Positions 1-12,800 of a DNA stretch of 64,000 nt are shown piece by piece. The position numbers and the translations under genes were made by a program. Origin of the DNA: Ciona savignyi (taxonomy: Eukaryota; Chordata; Ascidiacea; Phlebobranchia; Cionidae); NCBI GenBank assembly GCA_000149265.1, contig CH000007.1, forward strand, positions 105,643-169,642, given 5' to 3'. The notes under the pieces were generated by a model. That model was given only the letters and a program-made list of their open reading frames with translations. It was not told the DNA's origin and searched no databases. Every line of letters starts with the position of its first letter. The first letter of the stretch is position 1.

Positions 1-57
1 GTAGGGTTCTCATAGTGCACAATGTGCATTGCTAAAGCACACAACTGACTAGCAATC

Positions 58-620
58 GCAGATAATAACAGTATATCAAAATGCTATGGCTGTCTTATTT
101 AAAAACCAAACCCACAAAGTTTTGCTTGAAAAAGAAGTAAAGATGCTGCAAACTAAACAAGTTTGGTAGTTTGAATGGGCGGTTTAGTTCTCATCTTATA
201 ACACACATCGGGAGATAAGGTGTTAAGTTTTTCGCGATTTTCCAACACCTGTAATAGGAAGTTGTTTATTTATAACTATTTATGTAGTTTAAATACTGAT
301 GCATAGCCTAGTGGGTTAGTGTTTTGCCTTACTGCCGAAAGGTTGTAAGTTTTACACTGGCCTCTGCTCACGCAACCAAAAATGACACTTTTACTTGTTT
401 AGTTTATGTGATGATTGCCGCTTATAAAACAGTTGTTAAAAAAGCACATAAAATATACGAAAAAGAAAAAAATCTTGCAGACTTTATGGCAAGTATTAAA
501 AAATTAAAAATAAAAGATTAAGCAAAGGCTATGAAACCTAAACAAAAAGAATAAAATAAATCTGCGGCTATAAAACGCAAACAAAAATGCTTGTGGTTTT
601 TAAATATAAAAACAAGATAA
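58..620. other. No feature recognised at the window's left edge
   Basis: AT-rich sequence past the last visible receptor exon. I found no convincing splice-bounded exon here; remaining receptor 3' exons may lie outside the window. Confidence 0.5.
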
Positions 621-648
621 TAGTTAACTAACAGATGCTACCTAAAAA

Positions 649-828
649 GTTGTCCTTGGGCAAGGCACTTAACGGACATTGCCTGAACCCTGAACCCAGC
701 GAATTAATGGGTTCTACCAAATTAAAAAGAACATGTCTATCATATGCGAAGTGATCTGAAGATTGCCTGTGTGTTACCCCCTTGGTTTTCCCATTCACAG
801 GGATAAACATGAATATCCTATCCTATGT
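649..828 (+). repeat. SINE, 3' part
   Basis: GTCCTTGGGCAAGGCACTTA through GGATAAACATGAATATCC and ATCCTATG. The tRNA-like head is missing. Confidence 0.85.
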
Positions 829-869
829 ATTACATTATACAACTTGTACAATAAGCTCTCACAACTCAC

Positions 870-3800
870 CTCTTTGAGGTCTTTTTCCAACTTTCTCTTT
901 TCGCTTCTTAACCTGTTGAGATTATCTTCGTTCCCAACGCCATTGTTGGGCTCAGTGGTGGAACTACTTTGCTTATCTTCGACGGTGGAATTTCCCATTC
1001 GTGTACAACTTGCCAGACTGCCCTGGATCGGGCTGTGGGTGTTTAGGGGGTTATAAGGGGTATTGTGGGTAAGTAATAGTAGTTGTGGGTTACCAGGGGG
1101 TATGGTATGCTACTAAGGAATATTTGGGATTACTTAGTGGTATTGTGGGTTACTAGGGAGTTTTGTGGGTTACTAGGGGGTTTTGTTCGTTACTAGGGGG
1201 TTTTGTGGGTTACTAGCGGGTTTCATTGGTTACAAGGGGGTTTTGTAGGTAACTAGGGTGTTTTGTGGGTTACTAGGGGGCTTTGTGGGTTACTATAGTT
1301 TTGTGGGTTATTAGGTGGGTATTGTGGTTTACTTGGTGATATTGTGGGTTACTAGTGGGTTTTGTGGGATACTAGGATGTGTAACTTATAAGTGTACCTA
1401 ATTGCACCATAAATATTCAGCCATACAACACAAACAAATACAAATGTGTCGGAATTGGTACCCTTACCTTACAGTCATTGACACTAGACTTCTTAGAGGT
1501 TGCCTTTCTTTTTGAGTCTTTAACTAAAGAAAATATGGCTCAGAATAAGAAACATAAGATAGGATAGGTTAGAATGTTATTTTTGTCTCCGTGAATGGTA
1601 AAACCAAGGGGGTTAACACACGGGCAATCGTCAGATGTGTGATGTGTTTGTTTCACACGTTCCTTTAATTTGGTAGAACCCATTGATCCGCTGGGTTCAG
1701 GCAATGTCCGTAAAGTGCCTTGCCCAAGGACACAACCGGCTAGCTAGCGACCAGTTCGAACCTTTCACCTTTCGGTTGAACGGCGTCGCTCTGAACTACC
1801 AGACTAACTGGTCGGACAACATCACCAAACAAACTTTTTGTTTTCAATTATAACAAAAATTTTCTATGCAAATTCAAAAGCTTCTTGTATTTTAATTAAA
1901 TTGTATTTAGTTTTATTTTATTTTTTAAAATTTAATTTCCAACCAATGTAAATTTACCCCCCTACCCATGTAATCTGATATTTTAATCCTGATCCCCATT
2001 TAATTTAACCCTACCCCATGTAATCTAATATTTTAATCCCGACCTCTCATTTAACCCTAAAATCTATTCGCTTTTTAATTATATTGTAGTCAGTTTTATT
2101 CTTTTTTTTTCAAATAATTTCGGTCTAATGTAAATTTAACCCCTAACCCATTTAATTTTACCCACCCCCTGTAATCTAATGTGCATTGAAGTGTCGGGTC
2201 CATCACCCAGCCGACGAAACGCTGTCACTTTCGGCACGAACACCAAACACAGGGTTGCAGTAGTGCACAATAGAATGGTCAGAGACGTGACTGCGTACGA
2301 TAAGTCCTTGTATTCTCTGAGGTGGGGGGAGGAATAGATTTTTAAGAAAACAAAAAATGAAATGAGAAATTAATAAGGATGGTTTTGAATATTCATATTT
2401 TATCCTCAAGAATTGAAAAACAATCACGTTTTCCCAGATAACCTTAAAAATACTTAGAGAAAAGCTCTTACATGGGCAATCGTCAGATTACCTCATGCAA
2501 ACCATCTGATTACCATAGGATAGGATATTTATGGTTATTCCTATCCTGTGAATGCGAAAACCAAACACACGGGCAATCATCAGATTACCTTATGCTCCCC
2601 GTCAGGTTACTTGCCGGGTATTGTGTATAGTTTACACATTTTATTAATTTGGTATTTATTAATCCACTGGGTTCAGGCAATGAACACAACCGACTAGCTA
2701 GCACCCAGTTTCGTACCTGCAACCCTTCGGCTGAAATGTAACACACAAAACCACCAAACTAAATCTGTGTAGCAAATACTTAGAAATGAGTTATTACACG
2801 GGCAATCGTCAAATTACCACATGCCCACCGTCGGGTTACCAGTGCTATTGCAGTGTGTTATATTTGATAACGACGTTCCTCTTTAATTCAAACCATAAAA
2901 TAAATACCAAACATTGATTTTAGTCTAAACTATTTGGGGTAAGTTCTGAGGTTAAAATCAGTGTTTACTGTTTGAACATTAGTTTTCCTTTCAGTTACCA
3001 TTCTTTTCGCCTGTTAGTGTCGTCTTATAGACGATAGTGCATATTAAAGTTGATTTATTATTAAGTAACTCTTAAAAAGCTATTTTAATTTATTTTAAGA
3101 CTGTGTTTTTTTATTTTTGATACTTTTTTAAATTTATTTTAAGTTTTTTTTTGATACATTTTAATGTATTTAAGTTTGTTTTTTTTGATACTTTTTAATT
3201 TATTTTAAAGAATCACTACCTATCTTGGTAAAAAACATTTTCGCTTTTAAAAGCAGCAAATGTATCAATTTTATTTCAACAAAGACATAATAAGTGGAAT
3301 TCCGAAGGGTTAATTTCACCACATGTTACGTCACACCCATGTCTATGACATCACAGTACGATATAATGCAGCAAAACGTCATTGAACTGATAAGAACAGA
3401 TGTTAAAAACGCTCGATTACAGCAACGCACGTACATGGACCAATTGACCTTTTGTTTTCACTTGTCTAATTGGTATTTTAAATTAACATGTTTCAACATG
3501 TAAATAAACGTGCACATCTTAACATATTCCAGCTTTCACAGAGTAATTGGTCACACATTACTGGACATTTAGTTGTCCTGTTTTATTGCGTAAGTTTAAA
3601 TTAATTTATTGATTGTGATTTTGTCTATCTTTATCAGCAAATTTCATTATTTCTAATTCCTGTTTTTAGAACGACATTTTATGCCGACTGTTCAATTAGC
3701 TGTCTTTTCCTGTTCCTATGTTTTAGCTTATATATTTTTGTAGTGTTTGTTTAGGTTATTTATCTTTTATGCAAATAAAATCTTAAAATTTAGAAAAAAA

Positions 3801-6800
3801 CAAACAGTTATGTGATAAGGTTATCTACTGAGTTTTGACAAGGTAATCTGACGATTGCCCGTAGTTACTCTCCCATGTTTTCCCATTCACAGGGAAAAAC
3901 ATGAATATCCTATCCAATGGCCATTTATTGATTGATATTAGGATAGGAATTCATGTTTATCCCCTTAAATAAGAGAACCAAGGCGGTTACCACACGGGCA
4001 ATCTGTAGATCATCTCATGCCCACCGACGGGTTACCCGAGCTATTGCAGTATGTTGTGTAGCCTATGATTCACACCTTCAATTTAGTAGAACTTATTAAT
4101 CCGCTGAGTTCAGGTAATGTCCGTTAAGTGCCTTGCCCAAGTAAACACAACCGACTAGCTAGCTACCAGTTTCATACCTGCAATCTTTCGGCTCAAAGGC
4201 GACACACTAAACCACCAGACTAATCTGTCGAACTTACATTGGTGAAATAAAACCAATTCACAACTCACTTAAGTGCAAAAGAAGAAGTGGGACCGATCAC
4301 GCACATGATTACAGTGATGTAAACGCTCACACCGATGTATTTGCTGTCGTTGAGTGTTGGCAAGGCTACATGTCTCGTACTCCATGCTAAAAATAACCCG
4401 AAAACCTAAAAAAAATAACCTGCATTTGAAATCTATGTATCTTTTATATTTTTTTACTTATTATGAGAATTTTTTATTATTGGTCTCTTTCGGAAATTAT
4501 TGGTCTTTTTTTGGCAAAATGTCCCTTTTATTATCGGTATCTTTTATTATTTTTATCATCCAAGAACGGACCGGTTACGATTATTGCATGGTAGTTTGAA
4601 ACCAACTCTCTTGCAATTGTACAGCGGTTCACAATGTTACATTTTTAAGCACACCGCTTAACCAGAGATACATAGTTTACGGCACCCTAGCAAATCAACA
4701 GCCATTTTGCTGGGATGTATTATGTTTAGCTTTGGAAAGGCAGGCCCTGGACTACGTTCTTCTTATACTAGCGTATTGCTTTTTCTTGCCTTCGGTTCAA
4801 CGAAGGAAAAAAAATTGATTTGTAAGAATTTTGACCAAAAAAAACTAGGCACTTATAACCAGTACATACCAATAAAATCCCTTTATAAGAGCACACCACT
4901 GCCATCCATATGAACGTATAGTGACTCGTGCAGTATTCATCTTGTGGAATGATCAAAAACTGGCCTCCTTCTTTCCAAATCTGCAAGGATCAATGTATTA
5001 GGATAGGATATTCATGTTTATCCCCGTAAGTGGAAAAACCAAGGGGGTTAGCACACGGGCAATCGTCAGATCACCTCGCGCCCAGCATCGGGTTATCATA
5101 GCTATTTCAGTGTGTTGTGTATGATTAAAACATTCCTTCAATTTGGTAGAACCCATTAGCCACTGGGTCCGGACAATGTCTATTACAAGCCTTGCCTAAG
5201 GACACAACTGACTAGTTAGTGACTAGTTTTAAACCTGCAACCTTTCGGCTGAGAGGCGACGCACTCAACCAATAAACTATTTTTTTCTGTTTACCTAACC
5301 GATGGTCCACCAACTTTTTGCACTTAAAGAGGCATTTTAATCAAAATTTTACAAAAATATCACTGAAAGCCGCAATAATAATAAGAATTTCACAATAAAA
5401 ACAACACTGTGTGATATAAATACGCTATTGTTCTTTTGTGTGTTTCACCTGAGCCGCAGGTTGCCAAACTCTGTCTTAACCTCCATTATTGTTAAAAACA
5501 ACGACACACGCTAATTTCCGCACCGCGTCAACAAAAATAGATCAATCATATCCCTTCTGAGACATACATTATGACATCACAAACCTCATTAGTTGTGTTC
5601 TTAACGACCCGGGTCATGGGGTCAACGGCAAACCACGTGACTAGAATGATCAAGTCAACGAACAGGAACATCCCAAGAAATCCTAATAACTTCAAATCAT
5701 TGATAACCTGGTGAAACATGATAATTAATTCAAGAATTTTTATGAACTCTGGTAAAGATAAGAATGAGCCTTTTGAAAGTTATGGGTAATTTTTGGCGAA
5801 GGGTCTACTTTATTATGTGTATCTTTTATTATTGTAATTTTTTTATTATGGGTATCTTTCAGCAAAGGGCCTCTTTTATTATGGGTATCTCTTATTTTTA
5901 TTGATTATGGGTATCTTTTGGCAAAGGTCCCTCTTATTATGTGCAACATTTGTTATTTTTTTTATTAGGGGGATCTTTTATTACTGGTCGCTTTTAAAAA
6001 TAATGGGATACGAACTGACCAAATAAGGCTGTTAATGATATGGTTGCCTTGTTCGGTCTGATGGCTTCCAATGGTTGATACAATACCCGTTGGGTTGTAG
6101 GATCAAAACCAGCCGTTGGGTTGGTCGGTTAAGTTTTGGCAGGACACTTTGCCACTGGATTATTGGGTAAATTAAAACCATAACCTTTATCATTAAATAC
6201 AGTACAATAGCAACATATCACATAGCTACAGCATGTTAAATCACATTACTACTTATTAGAGTGTTGTTCAAGTTACTAAATTCATTTTAATACTTCGTTT
6301 GCTTTACTTACCTGCTTTTTGACAGTTACGTTGGTAAATATAGCGTGAACTCTCCAGGTCTTTAAGAACATTGTCCCGAATGCTAATGTAAATGCGCATG
6401 GTGGAAGGAATTGTCGAATCTGTAAGAAAAGGAGGGTTGTGAGGGAATTATCTTACAGGGGGGAATAAACAATACAAGAGGAGCCTTTTTTGTCCGTGGA
6501 AATACCAATTGGTTGTTATTCCATGGGCCCATCATTGCGTTAGATCATGGGTGGGCATATTTTTGGAATCATAGGCCAAAATCATGTCTTAAACCAATAC
6601 AGGTTAGGAATAAACTAGAAAATGATATACCCACTTCCATTTTTATAATTATGCCGGCTAAGTTTGTAAAATAACTGAATTTCACAACCGTCATGCTTTA
6701 ACAACTGCCATTTTATCGTCTTTATAGATTACTGAGTTTTTGTTTGAATAGTGCAACATGGTAAGGATAACCATTACCATAACCTACTTTGCATAGTGCA

Positions 6801-9800
6801 TCGAAAACTCTCGTGGTTACATGGTTACTCTCTATGGTCATTAGAATCAATGAGACGTAGGCGATTCCACATCCAGCCGCTATCACATTGTTCAGGTTGG
6901 GACTGGACATCTTTATTATCCTGAAAATTAAAAAAAAGTTACATTTTGTTTTAAATGACTGTTATTTTGTCCCTGGTTAAATTCCCTGGGTTAAAAAAAT
7001 ACATTTTCTAAAATTTTAATTGGAACGGGTAGGCTAATATTAAATGGGGAAAACTAAATAAAGGGAAAACGGGAATGAGAGAAAAAGGGAATCTCGACAC
7101 TAAAGTGAAGATTAGGTCATTAGAGTTAGTTTCGTGTTTTTTTCTAAAATAACCAAATTTTAATAACCAGGAGTTAAATAGATACTGATGCGAGCCAGAT
7201 AAAAAGTAAATTTAGATTACAAAAAAACAGAATCATGATTGAAAAGTTAATCCTGATTTTTACAATACTATTGGTAGCAGAGAATTTCTAGGTAGTTTAG
7301 AAAAATTAAGTACATTACATAACTACGGCAGACAAACATCAAGAAAAAAATAGAATAAATTATTCTTAGAGTTAATCCAGATTAGTAATTGAATCGTGCT
7401 TAGAAAGTTTATCCTGATTTCCACCCAATCCTGTCCATACCAAAGCAGTTTTAAGGCAGTTTATAAAATTAGGCACGATACGTTACCACAGTGGATATAT
7501 ACAGCACAGAAGAAAATATGGGGTTGTTTTCGGCCATAATAATTAAGAGAAAACAACAGAAAATCATTTTATTGATTTCTAAGATTTGGAAATGGCATTC
7601 TAAATTGACAATGTACACAAAAATAGATGCTACAAATACTAATTTTCCAATACAAGCCATTAACCATAATATTGTATCTTGCCAGGCATACAGTCTTAGA
7701 TCGTAGAATTGAAACCAGCCGCTAGGTAGTTGCTTGTGTCTATGAATAAATCCAAATGCCTAGTTTATTGATAATGCATTGGACAATCCACCAATAGGTT
7801 GTGGGATTAAAACCAGATGCCAGCTAGTTGGTTTGGTCCATAAAAAAATTTGGCTGCTAGGTACATTGATAGCAAGTCTGACCGTGGTCCGAAAGGTAAT
7901 GGCATTGAAACCAGCCGCTTACTTTGCGGTTGTTTTTTTGGGCAAACCACACAGAATACACTTAAACCAGTGGATTATTAGGTTGATCAAAAAACTGTGA
8001 CAACATATCAAACCCATTCCTATAACTCCTTAAATCAACCATGGTGACACTATACATATATAAAAATACCCCTTACATAACAACCCTGCGTTTTCACACC
8101 CAATGGGTAAACATGCAGCCCGTAATATTTTTTAAAAATATTTAAAACCAAAATGGCCAACCTGATCGCTCGATTCTTGATGTTAAACGCGAGGAAGCCC
8201 AGCGTGAGGGTAATCCCCACAAATGATGACATCACCACCCCCGCCATAACGTAAACAGAGAGATACTGGACCTGGAAGATGGTTTTGGGGCTTGCCAAGG
8301 GGGGTCCCCGGTTTCCTAAGATTTTTGTTGAAGTTATTTTTACATTGATAGAATTCAAATGAATCACCCTAATATGCTATCATTGAACAATTACAGTTTG
8401 GATGATAGCCACATAAATTCATGCCCTCTGTCGGCTTACTGGAGCTATTGCAGTGTGTTGTATATGCAAAAGACATTGCTATGGTTATTAATTAGTTTGT
8501 TAATCCAATGGTTTCATAAATTTTATTTTCATAAAAGTACCTTGCACAAGGATTCATTTGTGCAGAAAGTGGTCAGGGTCAGGGTCAAAAAAGCTAATTT
8601 CCCAGCTAGGGTTAATTTTCCAAAAACTCACCAATCCAAATCGTTTTTACCTGGCCACATGATTTTCGTTCCATTTCCAACCAATTGTGATGTCAGCATG
8701 TCATAATGGCCTATTGTTTTGTAAGTGCCGTTGATAAACTGCCGGATGGCTGGGGCTCCAATCCGTTCCCCATCCTTAAAACTGATGTTGCCCTGAAAAT
8801 ATAAGGCTGCGTTGGATCAGGAAAAAAGTCCGACCGGTTAGCTCTGGTAATCCGACGTTGGGCGCGAGGTGATCTGACGATTGCCCATGTGTTAACCCCT
8901 TGGTTTTAACCCAGTTCATTTTGGGTTAATTAAGAATTATAAAAGTTTTTCCATCATCCACAACACACTGCAATAGCTCCAGAAACCCTACAATCAGCAG
9001 GTGAAATTATATCTAATATCCTTTTTTGATACCCAGACAATTTTATTTATTTAACTCTTTTAATGCACTCAATGATTAACAAGTCTTAACTTATTCAATG
9101 GTCATGTATACCCATCCTCTTATATCATATCTCCCTCCCACATTATATCATACCCGATGTCCGCCATACTTACCCATCTAACACCCCCTGTTCACCTAGC
9201 TGTTCACCCTTGCCTCTTATTCGACCCTTTGTTTTTCCACAATACCCACCCTTCCTATATTATAGCCCCATATTTACAAACCTATCCCATCGCTTGACCC
9301 CCTTATATTTACCCAGTCTGATTTTGTCCCATTGCCATGTATACCCACCCATCCCATTTTACATCATTCCTCTGTTATTCTACCCATTCCTCCCAGCTTA
9401 AACTCCTATGTCCACCAACCTAACCAATCAACCATCTAATACCCACTTGTTTACTCATTCCTATCTTGTCTCATTGCCATGTATACCCAGCCCTTCCATA
9501 GTATACCACCTCCCATTTTTCCAGAATACCAACCCCTCCCACCTTACACCCCAATGTCCAACAATCTGCCCATCTAATAACAATGTGTTTACCTAGGGCT
9601 CTAAATGCCATCCAACTAAATGCCAAATTTACTTAATTCAAAGCAACAATGCCAACCCACCGATCGTCCCTTTACTTGAACTTCGTTAAAAGCTTTCAGA
9701 AGGTTTTCCCTTAAGGTTTGATTCCCTTGCCACGTTACGTTTTCAGCAGGTCCATCAGACTTGGAAGGTAAATAGTGTTTGGATGAATATTTTATGAAGA

Positions 9801-12800
9801 ACTAGATCATAAATAGGTTTCGTAAACAAGGGAACTGAATTATCGATCGGAAATTTTAATTCAGTGTAGTTTACTTTTGCAGCATTTACGCCAAGAAGAA
9901 ACAACAGCATTATTGATAATTCGGAATCGAAAATGAAGGAAAAAAGGCGGGAAAAAAAGAGCGGACACCGTAGCCAAATAAGTGCATTGAAAGCCATTTT
10001 CAGCATAGAATACATTTCTATTGTTTTTTTGTTTATTGCATTAATTATTTGGGTTCAGGTGACAACCATATACCCTATAAATGCAATAACACAACCAACA
10101 AGATAGTGGCTTGTTTCAATTCCATAACCTTTTGGGGTATGGTGAGTTACCAAGGAGTAAACCAAACAGAAAATCTTTTTAAACTGTGTCAATTAAACAT
10201 AACATGCGGGGGGGTAGGGTAATGAATAAAACAAGGTGTAATATATTTTGACTTCCCTAAAAATGGTGAAAAAATACTTAAGAAAGACTAGTATTTTTGT
10301 ATTTAAACATTTCTATTTGAATATAATACCGAAGAAACCAAGTCGCAATATATTGAATAACTATGGCGGTTTCCTGAGAAAACCATAATATTTACCATTT
10401 TTTCAGCTTCATTGAATAATTCTGATGTATAATTGTAGTACTGGTACTTATGTGATGTTTACAATATAGTAGTCTGATTTTCGTGGTTAGTTTTATGCTT
10501 TTTTTTAATGTTTTAAAAAAAAGAATGAAACAACTAGATATTTGAAAAAAAAACATACTAAGCAACAGCCTTTCTATTATTACTATGTGAAATGCTATAA
10601 ATGGGAAAAGTAGGGCAGACATACGATACCATTTTATAAAGAAAAGTTATTTAATGGACTTGAAAGCATGATCTTTCAGATTTTTCGGGATAAAGAATAA
10701 AGCCTGAATTATAGATTAAAACAGGATTGGTGTTTGACTGTGATGTTACAAAATTATCTGTAATAACGCTCTTAGGCTATTTATACATAATTCATGTAGT
10801 AATTTTCATTATAAGCATAATCAGTGCTTCCTAAGCTTTCTTAAAATTATAGTTTTTTTTCTGCCAGTTTCCCCATCTACGTTTGACTTCATTTATTCAC
10901 CTTCCATTCAGTAAATAAATAACAACTTATCATCATCATAAATGAATAATTGTTTTAGTAACCACGATAAACCAAAAAAATTGTGTGTCATATATCTATT
11001 TATACATAATTTTATCTTATATAAACAGCTATAAGTTACATTGGTTTTTTAAAGTGCTGTACTGTCACATTACAGTAATTAAGACTGCATTACACAATTT
11101 ACAAACTCAAACATTAAAAATATATATTATTTTATTGATGAGTTTTACCGTCTTTTCCTGTTTTTATGTTATGAAGTCTTTTTTGGAGTTTTTGGAGCTT
11201 AAACAAAATAGAATAAACCAAACTAATTGACTTAAAATGGAAGAAATGAATAATATAATATCCCGAATCACATTTCTACTTGTTTTTTTTTAATTAGGCA
11301 TTTCATTATTGTAGCTTTGTCAAGGCCACAATGAATTTGGGAACTCAAGTGTTAGCACGATTTACTCGACGATAGTCATGGTTGTAAATCATAGTTGTGT
11401 TTATCAGTACAGATTCCCGCCAACTCCTTTATAAAGGACATTACCCACAAACTGTTATACCTTTGTGAACTCTACTGTAGGTACCAGTTATCTAGCGATA
11501 ATGGTGGATAAAAAATTACAACAACCCAACAGGATATTTATATTAAAAATCTCCCAACCACTATTTATATTCCAATGTATTATAAATACCCAACCACTAT
11601 ATTCTAATGTAATATAAATACCCAAACCACTACATTACAACGTAATATAAATAACCAAACTACTATATCCCAATGTAATATAAATACCCAAACCACTATA
11701 TCCCAATGTAATATAAATACCCAAACTACTATATCCCAATGCATTATAAATACCCAAACCACTATATCCCAATGTAATATAAATCTCCAAACCACTACAT
11801 CCTAAATGCAGTTTCAAGTAAGATTATACGACGTATGCATAATTTACCGTCCGATCGCGTTGACAAAACACCTTTTGACTGATTATAGCAACATCAACAC
11901 ACTGTAATAGCCTTGTTTTCTCGGTTGCAGAAAGGTGATAATCGACGATAATTGTAAATATATCCATCAACCTGGATTCTTGCAGAGTATAAATGACAGT
12001 TTAATTATACATGGAGTTTGTAACAGATAAACTAAAAATAGAATTAAAAAAAAATAAAAAATTTGAACACACATTTTACAATTGAATTATCTTGCCACGA
12101 TAAAAAGACTATAAAATGTATTTTTAAGGTTAATTATTTCTGCAGATGTTCTATTTTTTTTCGAACATATTGTTCAAATATAGGTGTAAAGGTTATAAAG
12201 CAAGGGGTGTGTAACGATGATTTAAACGAATATACATTTATCCAATCATTCATTATACCAATACTAACATTTACGATGCGATATTTAAGTTTATCAAGAT
12301 TGGGACATTTCCACTGTTTTACCCAATAATCAAATGACTTAGGTGTGTCCACAAAGTGCCAAGCATAGACAAAATCTACAGTCAGTGGTTATCCAGCTTT
12401 ATTAAATACATCGGATGTATAATTCAAGTACTTATGTGATGTTTACATTATAGTAGTCTGATTTTCATGGTTAGTTTTATGCTTGGCTGGTTATCTTTCC
12501 ACAACCCATTACCGTGTATTTATATTCAGAATAAAAAATAATACAATGTATACATATTTTTTTTAAAAGCATGCATAATTCAAAATTGTGTAATTGTGAA
12601 GACATCAATGTTTTCACTTTAAACTTCAAAACTGATTTTCTTAGTGATGTAAAACTTATATATTTTCGTGTCAGGCATAGTAATCAGTTTTAAGCTTGCC
12701 TTGGTTTAAACTGGTAAGCGTTATGAAACCGTGCAAATCAGGTAAACATAATATGATTGTTTTTTTAATGTTTTAAAATGAGGATAAACAACTAAATTTT

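Noticed and set aside
9755-10015. Minus-strand 86-codon frame as a gene
   Set aside because: Only 9759-9661 nearby has homology (receptor exon, in another extent); the rest lacks splice support and is hydrophobic by AT composition.
11604-11817. Two minus-strand frames with repeating hydrophobic peptides ([10 protein letters not shown])
   Set aside because: They are translations of the 33-bp minisatellite in two frames, with no start context, splice sites or homology.
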